DNA from: TMED14 sp965657195
Lineage (GTDB): Bacteria; Bacteroidota; Bacteroidia; Flavobacteriales; Schleiferiaceae
Direction of reading: 5' to 3'
Length of the DNA stretch: 9,512 nt
Assembly (NCBI GenBank): GCA_965657195.1
Contig: CBFHNK010000062.1
Coordinates: forward strand, 1 to 9,512
The notes under the pieces are model-generated. The model was not told the origin of the DNA. It did no database searches and saw only the letters and a list, made by a program, of their open reading frames with translations. Shown in pieces: positions 5,941 to 9,512 of the stretch. Position numbers and translations under genes: made by a program. Numbering within the stretch: position 1 is the first letter of the stretch; each line of letters begins with the position of its first letter.

Positions 5941-6300
5941 GTGAACCGAGACGAAGCCCTTGCATACGCCGCCGAGCTCCCGCACGCCGAGGTGACGACT
6001 CCGTTTGGGCCTGACCACGTCGTGCTCAAGGTGGCGGGTAAAATGTTTGCTATTATTCCGCTCGACGAACCCGAACCCGTCGGAATGGCCCTCAAATTTC
6101 CGCCCGAAGTACTCGACGACCTTCGCGCGGAGTACCCCTGCCTCGAGCGCGCATCCCACATGAGCCCCGTCCACTGGAGCGCCGTGCGCCTCGACGGAAG
6201 CGCCCCCAACCGAACCCTCACCGCCTGGATCCGCCAGTCCTACAACCTCGTGGTCGCCGGACTGCCTAAGAAAACCCAAGCCAACTACCCCACCCTATGA
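5941..6300 (+). CDS. MmcQ/YjbR family protein
   Basis: 119 aa, GTG start 4 bp after the ATL stop; the first internal methionine would remove most of the N-terminal half, so GTG is preferred. It shows the YjbR/CyaY-like fold pattern: AAELPHAEVTTPFG, then VVLKVAGKMFAI, MALKFPPEVLDDLR, ASHMSPVHWSAVRLDG and a C-terminal WIRQSYNLVVAGLPKK helix. The family is small and cytoplasmic; a DNA-binding role has been proposed from structure, and its name comes from a mitomycin cluster gene, but no biochemical activity is firmly established. Position directly after the ATL gene and downstream of recJ gives mild support for a link to DNA damage. Its TGA overlaps the next ATG (6297..6300). Confidence 0.92.
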   Translation: MNRDEALAYAAELPHAEVTTPFGPDHVVLKVAGKMFAIIPLDEPEPVGMALKFPPEVLDDLRAEYPCLERASHMSPVHWSAVRLDGSAPNRTLTAWIRQSYNLVVAGLPKKTQANYPTL

Positions 6301-6851
6301 AAAACCGCATCGTCAACTACTTCATCCAAGGCCTGCTCTACACGACACCTTTGGCACTTACCGCGTACGTACTCTTCTGGGCCCTCAGCACATTGGACTC
6401 ACTCATTCCCTTTGATATTCCGGGGCTTGGGCTGCTGACGCTCCTCGTTGGGGTGACCCTCGTCGGATTCTTGGGCAACTTCGCCGTCAAGAATCCGCTT
6501 GTGAAGTTGGTGGACGGCTTGCTCGAGAAGGTTCCGCTCGTCAAACTCGTGTACAGTTCGACCAAAGACGTCATGAAAAGCTTGACCGGCAAAAAGAAAG
6601 GATTCGAAAACGCGGTCTTGGTGCGCATGGCACCCGACAGCGAGGTGCGCAAGGTCGGATTCGTCACTGACGACACGCTCAAGGAGCTGGGCAACGCGCC
6701 CGAGGGCTACGTGATGGTCTATGTTCCGCTGGCGTTGACCATTATGGGCGATATGTATGTGGTTCCGCCAAGTTATGTCGAGCCACTGAATGGCAAAACC
6801 GGCGACATCATGAAGTACATCATCGCTGGGGGCGTTACCGGGCAAGGATAG
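6297..6851 (+). CDS. DUF502 family inner-membrane protein
   Basis: 184 aa, probably in the cytoplasmic membrane. Two hydrophobic segments are clear, at about residues 13-33 and 43-60, separated by a short loop carrying the family's IPGLGLL motif. After them come a basic amphipathic region with KVPLVKLVYSSTKDVMKSL (family pattern 'iPlv..iY...K') and a soluble C-terminal domain with VGFVTDD, VYVPLALTIMGD and VPPSYVEPL. No enzymatic residues stand out and the family has no established function. It is the last gene of the plus-strand operon, overlapping the mmcQ-like gene by 4 bp. It ends 8 bp from the stop of a convergent membrane-protein gene, and no terminator hairpin is visible between them. 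Confidence 0.9.
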   Translation: MKNRIVNYFIQGLLYTTPLALTAYVLFWALSTLDSLIPFDIPGLGLLTLLVGVTLVGFLGNFAVKNPLVKLVDGLLEKVPLVKLVYSSTKDVMKSLTGKKKGFENAVLVRMAPDSEVRKVGFVTDDTLKELGNAPEGYVMVYVPLALTIMGDMYVVPPSYVEPLNGKTGDIMKYIIAGGVTGQG

Positions 6852-6859
6852 CCCGCCGA

Positions 6860-7243
6860 CTAACCCCGCCGCGCACCCTGGACGCGGACCTTCCACTGGC
6901 CCTCGAGCATGCTCGAAAGCGCCGAATAGATGACGCTGAACGCCAAGGCCGACCAAAATCCGCTCACCGTGAATCCGTCGACCCAATCGCTGGCCAGCAG
7001 CACGACTCCGGCGTTGATTACCAGCAAAAAGAGGCCAAAAGTGAACACGGTCAGCGGAATCGTAAAGATGACCAGCAGCGGCTTGATCGTAGCGTTAAGC
7101 AGGGCCAGCACCACCGACAGCCAAATTGCCGTGGTGAATTGATCCAAATCCACTCCGGGCAGCAACCAAGCCGTCCCGAATGCCGCCAACGTGCGCGCAA
7201 TCAAACGTACACCCCATGAAGGACGCTGTACAGGAATATTCAT
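6860..7243 (-). CDS. Small four-helix membrane protein, PF04020 ('phage holin family 4') type
   Basis: 127 aa, ATG at 7243. Four hydrophobic segments can be seen, at about residues 13-30, 39-58, 62-84 and 92-112. The second and third carry the family pattern LALLNATIKPLLVIFTIPLT followed by TFGLFLLVINA. The protein ends in a short basic tail. Although database names call the family a phage holin, it is widespread in bacterial chromosomes and no phage genes are nearby, so a lysis role is not implied and the function is unknown. The gene begins 19 bp after the dnaG stop on the same strand and is probably co-transcribed with it. Confidence 0.9.
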   Translation of the reverse strand: MNIPVQRPSWGVRLIARTLAAFGTAWLLPGVDLDQFTTAIWLSVVLALLNATIKPLLVIFTIPLTVFTFGLFLLVINAGVVLLASDWVDGFTVSGFWSALAFSVIYSALSSMLEGQWKVRVQGARRG

Positions 7244-7262
7244 ACTAAGGGGTTCACAACGA

Positions 7263-9203
7263 TCATACCACCCGCTGCAGCTCAGCCCTAAGGGCGTTGC
7301 GCATCGCTTGAATGTTCATAAACTCGGTCATTTTGGCCTGGCGCTCGACTTCGTCTGTCAGAGCACCCAACTCCACGATCAATTCTTTAATGCGGTCCTC
7401 TAAACGGTGTTCTTTAAAGCGCAAAAGGCACTCGTGGACGTGGCTTGAGAGCTGCTCCTCAACTGCCCCGATATAAATGCTCTTTCGGGACCAATCCGCC
7501 AGCTGGTGGCGCTCCGTCAGGCACTCAGCGGCGGTTGCCGCCATTGACGGATCCTCGTGGCGCACAAAATACTCTGGGCCCAAAATGCGCTCCTCGGCAT
7601 GCCATACTGCGAGCATTTCTGCAAACATCCGCTGGTAGGGCGCATGGGCAAATTCCAGCTCGTCCCCGCTCACGTCGTCCAAAATGAGCGCCGCCGAGGC
7701 GTCTTCGTGCTCGAGTCCGTCTGGACCTGTCCATTTTACCCGCTCGCTGCCGTGCTGCAGCAGAACCTTAATCAGTGCCTCTTCTACCGCCAAGGGGCGC
7801 GGAGCCTGCGGCCGCTGCACCTGCATTTCGGGCGGATTTGAATCCTCGTACGGATCCCTGTCTGGCCTGCGCTGGCTCGCATTCTTGAGTTCCGCCCCGC
7901 GAATGCGCTCCATTTCGGCATAGAGGCTTCGCTCCTCGATTCCGAGGCGCTGCGCACTGTCGCGCAGGTAGACTTCGCGCAAAATCGCATTCGGAATCTT
8001 TGCCACCGACTGCACCACATCCCGAACCACTTCAGCGCGGCGTATCGGATCCTGGGCCTGACCTTCGTCGGTCAGCGCCTCCACTTTAAACTGAATAAAG
8101 TCGACCTCGTGCTCGGTGAGGTAGGTATTCAGTGCTTCGGAATCCATCGACCGCGCGAGCGAGTCCGGATCCTCACCGACCGGTAAGGGCACCGCGCGCA
8201 CGTAAAGCCCCTCTTCAAGGAGCAGGTCAATTCCGCGAAACGATGCCCGGATTCCGGCCTTATCCCCGTCGTACAGCAGGGTGACGTGCTCCGTAAGGCG
8301 CTTAATCAGGCGGATTTGGTCGAGCGTCAGCGCGGTTCCGCTCGACGAAACCACGTTGTGCACCCCACCCTGGTACATGCTGATCACGTCGGTGTAGCCC
8401 TCGACGAGGTAGACCTTATTGGCCCGACTGATCGCCTGCTTGGCCTGAAAAAGGCCGTAGAGCACCTGGGACTTGTGGTAAATCTCTGACTCTGGGCTGT
8501 TCAGGTACTTCGCCGTTTTTGCGTCGCTGCGCAGCACGCGGCCGCCAAATCCGACCACCCGCCCACTCAACGAGTGAATAGGAAACATAGCCCGGCCCCA
8601 GAATCGGTCGACCAAGTCTCCGGACTCGCGCTTGATGCACAAGCCCGTAGCCTCCAAAAATTCGCTCTGGTAGCCTGCCTTCAGGGCAGCCTTGGCAAAG
8701 GTGTCGCGGCCCTCTAGGTGAAAGCCGAGTTCAAACTTCTTAATCGTCTCGTCGGTGAATCCGCGCTCGCGAACGTAGGCCAATCCCACGGCGCGGCCGT
8801 GGTCGTCGTTCCACATCCACTCACTAAACTGCTTGAGCGCGAACGCGTTGACCGAAAACATACTCTCGCGTCGGTCGCGCACCGCGTCCTGCTCGGGAGT
8901 CGATTCTTCTTCCTCAATTTCAACATTGTACTTCTTGGCGAGCCAGCGAAGCGCGTCGGGGTACGACAGCTGTTCGTGCTCCATCAAGAACGTCACGACC
9001 GAGCCGCCTTTGCCCGACGAAAAGCACTTGAAAATTCCCTTGGACGGAACCACATAAAACGAAGGCGTCTTCTCTTGCGTAAACGGACTCAGCCCGCGAA
9101 AGGACCCCCCGCTGCGCTTCAGGGTCACAAATTCACCCACCACTTCCTCAATGCGCGCGGCATCGAGAATGCGGTCAATAGTGGCTGGTGAAATGAGTCC
9201 CAT
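7263..9203 (-). CDS. dnaG: DNA primase DnaG lacking a canonical CHC2 zinc-binding motif
   Basis: 646 aa. It makes RNA primers for Okazaki fragments and interacts with DnaB at the fork. Order of parts: an N-terminal zinc-finger-like domain (about 1-100), the RNA polymerase core with TOPRIM (E268 in VEGYTD, D312 and D314 in YDGDKAG), a Pro/Arg-rich linker at about 440-470, and a poorly conserved helical C-terminal region expected to bind DnaB. The catalytic centre is intact. In the N-terminal domain the four zinc ligands (C40, H43, C61, C64 in E. coli) correspond to S39, T42, C60 and S63, so only one remains, while the surrounding fold motifs (EKTPSF, SGKGG, FLMEHE) are kept. The ATG at 9203 lies 17 bp after the prenyl synthetase stop; no Shine-Dalgarno sequence is evident. 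It is not in an rpsU-dnaG-rpoD arrangement here. Confidence 0.98.
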   Translation of the reverse strand: MGLISPATIDRILDAARIEEVVGEFVTLKRSGGSFRGLSPFTQEKTPSFYVVPSKGIFKCFSSGKGGSVVTFLMEHEQLSYPDALRWLAKKYNVEIEEEESTPEQDAVRDRRESMFSVNAFALKQFSEWMWNDDHGRAVGLAYVRERGFTDETIKKFELGFHLEGRDTFAKAALKAGYQSEFLEATGLCIKRESGDLVDRFWGRAMFPIHSLSGRVVGFGGRVLRSDAKTAKYLNSPESEIYHKSQVLYGLFQAKQAISRANKVYLVEGYTDVISMYQGGVHNVVSSSGTALTLDQIRLIKRLTEHVTLLYDGDKAGIRASFRGIDLLLEEGLYVRAVPLPVGEDPDSLARSMDSEALNTYLTEHEVDFIQFKVEALTDEGQAQDPIRRAEVVRDVVQSVAKIPNAILREVYLRDSAQRLGIEERSLYAEMERIRGAELKNASQRRPDRDPYEDSNPPEMQVQRPQAPRPLAVEEALIKVLLQHGSERVKWTGPDGLEHEDASAALILDDVSGDELEFAHAPYQRMFAEMLAVWHAEERILGPEYFVRHEDPSMAATAAECLTERHQLADWSRKSIYIGAVEEQLSSHVHECLLRFKEHRLEDRIKELIVELGALTDEVERQAKMTEFMNIQAMRNALRAELQRVV

Positions 9204-9220
9204 AAACTTGAAGGTAGGAA

Positions 9221-9512
9221 TTATTTGGCCCGCTGGCCCACAAAATCCACAAGAACTTCAAGGGCTTGGCGGGCCTCCCCGGCGGGGAATTCCGCCAAGA
9301 TTCCACGGGCCTCACCGAGGTAGTGGTCCCGTCGTTCGCGGGCGTAGTCGAGGCCTCCAAGCGACGCCACATCGGTCATCAGGATGCGAATGCTCTCAGG
9401 GTCGTTGGACTTACGGCGCACAATGCGCATGAGTTCACGCTTTTTGGCGGAATCCGCGCGGCGCAGCGCATAAATCAACGGAAGCGTCATTTTTTGCTCC
9501 CGCACGTCGATT
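9221..9512 (-). CDS. Polyprenyl (probably octaprenyl-type) diphosphate synthase, C-terminal part
   Basis: The frame is open to the right edge, so the 5' part of the gene is outside the window; about 97 codons are visible. The fragment has a motif with KMTLPLIYAL, matching the conserved 'gK.TLPlI.AL' that follows the second aspartate-rich motif of trans-isoprenyl diphosphate synthases. The helical C-terminus then carries SLGGLDYARERRDHYLGEAR and LVDFVGQR, as in Bacteroidota homologues. The enzyme extends allylic diphosphates with IPP, probably for the menaquinone side chain; product length cannot be judged from this part. The GTG at 9505 is internal, not a start. It lies 17 bp upstream of dnaG on the same strand and is probably in the same operon. 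Confidence 0.92.
   Translation of the reverse strand, partial: IDVREQKMTLPLIYALRRADSAKKRELMRIVRRKSNDPESIRILMTDVASLGGLDYARERRDHYLGEARGILAEFPAGEARQALEVLVDFVGQRAK

Noticed and set aside
6860..7243. Phage holin as evidence of a prophage
   Set aside because: The family name is misleading; it is a common chromosomal membrane protein, and no phage gene, integrase or attachment site is nearby.

Overview
The window looks like core chromosome of a member of the Bacteroidota, probably near the Flavobacteriales, though visibly more GC-rich than most of that order (judged by eye, not counted). The clues are lineage-typical proteins: a thymidine kinase and a DnaG primase that have both lost zinc ligands, a DAHP synthase with chorismate mutase fused at its C-terminus, a short RsmI, and start codons without clear Shine-Dalgarno sequences. 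I see no insertion sequence, phage, CRISPR array, rRNA or tRNA.

Layout. At the left edge, on the minus strand, are thymidine kinase (68..640) and then the first 21 codons of what is probably murF/alr (1..63). Diverging from tdk across only 40 bp is a tightly packed plus-strand run of eight genes (681..6851): a repeat-rich hypothetical protein, rsmI, DAHP synthase/chorismate mutase, recJ, trmB, a Cys-less alkyltransferase-like protein, an MmcQ/YjbR protein and a DUF502 membrane protein. Neighbours overlap by 4 bp or are separated by at most 4 bp, which suggests one transcription unit. Converging on it from the right, on the minus strand, are the 3' end of a polyprenyl synthetase gene (9221..9512, continuing beyond the window), dnaG (7263..9203) and a four-helix PF04020-type membrane protein (6860..7243). 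No intergenic gap exceeds about 40 bp.

How the genes fit together. The plus-strand operon mixes translation (RsmI on 16S rRNA, TrmB on tRNA), the entry step of aromatic amino acid synthesis, and DNA repair (RecJ, the alkyltransferase-like protein, possibly the MmcQ protein). The minus-strand group combines isoprenoid chain synthesis, replication priming and a small membrane protein. These are mostly housekeeping genes and I find no convincing new defence or mobile system.

The most unusual item is the first operon gene. Its middle is built from CCAGCAA heptamers (7 nt, not a multiple of 3) and from 27/15-nt in-frame repeats. Loss or gain of one heptamer would run into a stop codon before the conserved C-terminal domain, so it is a candidate slippage-variable gene. 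The zinc-ligand losses in Tdk and DnaG are the second point of interest.
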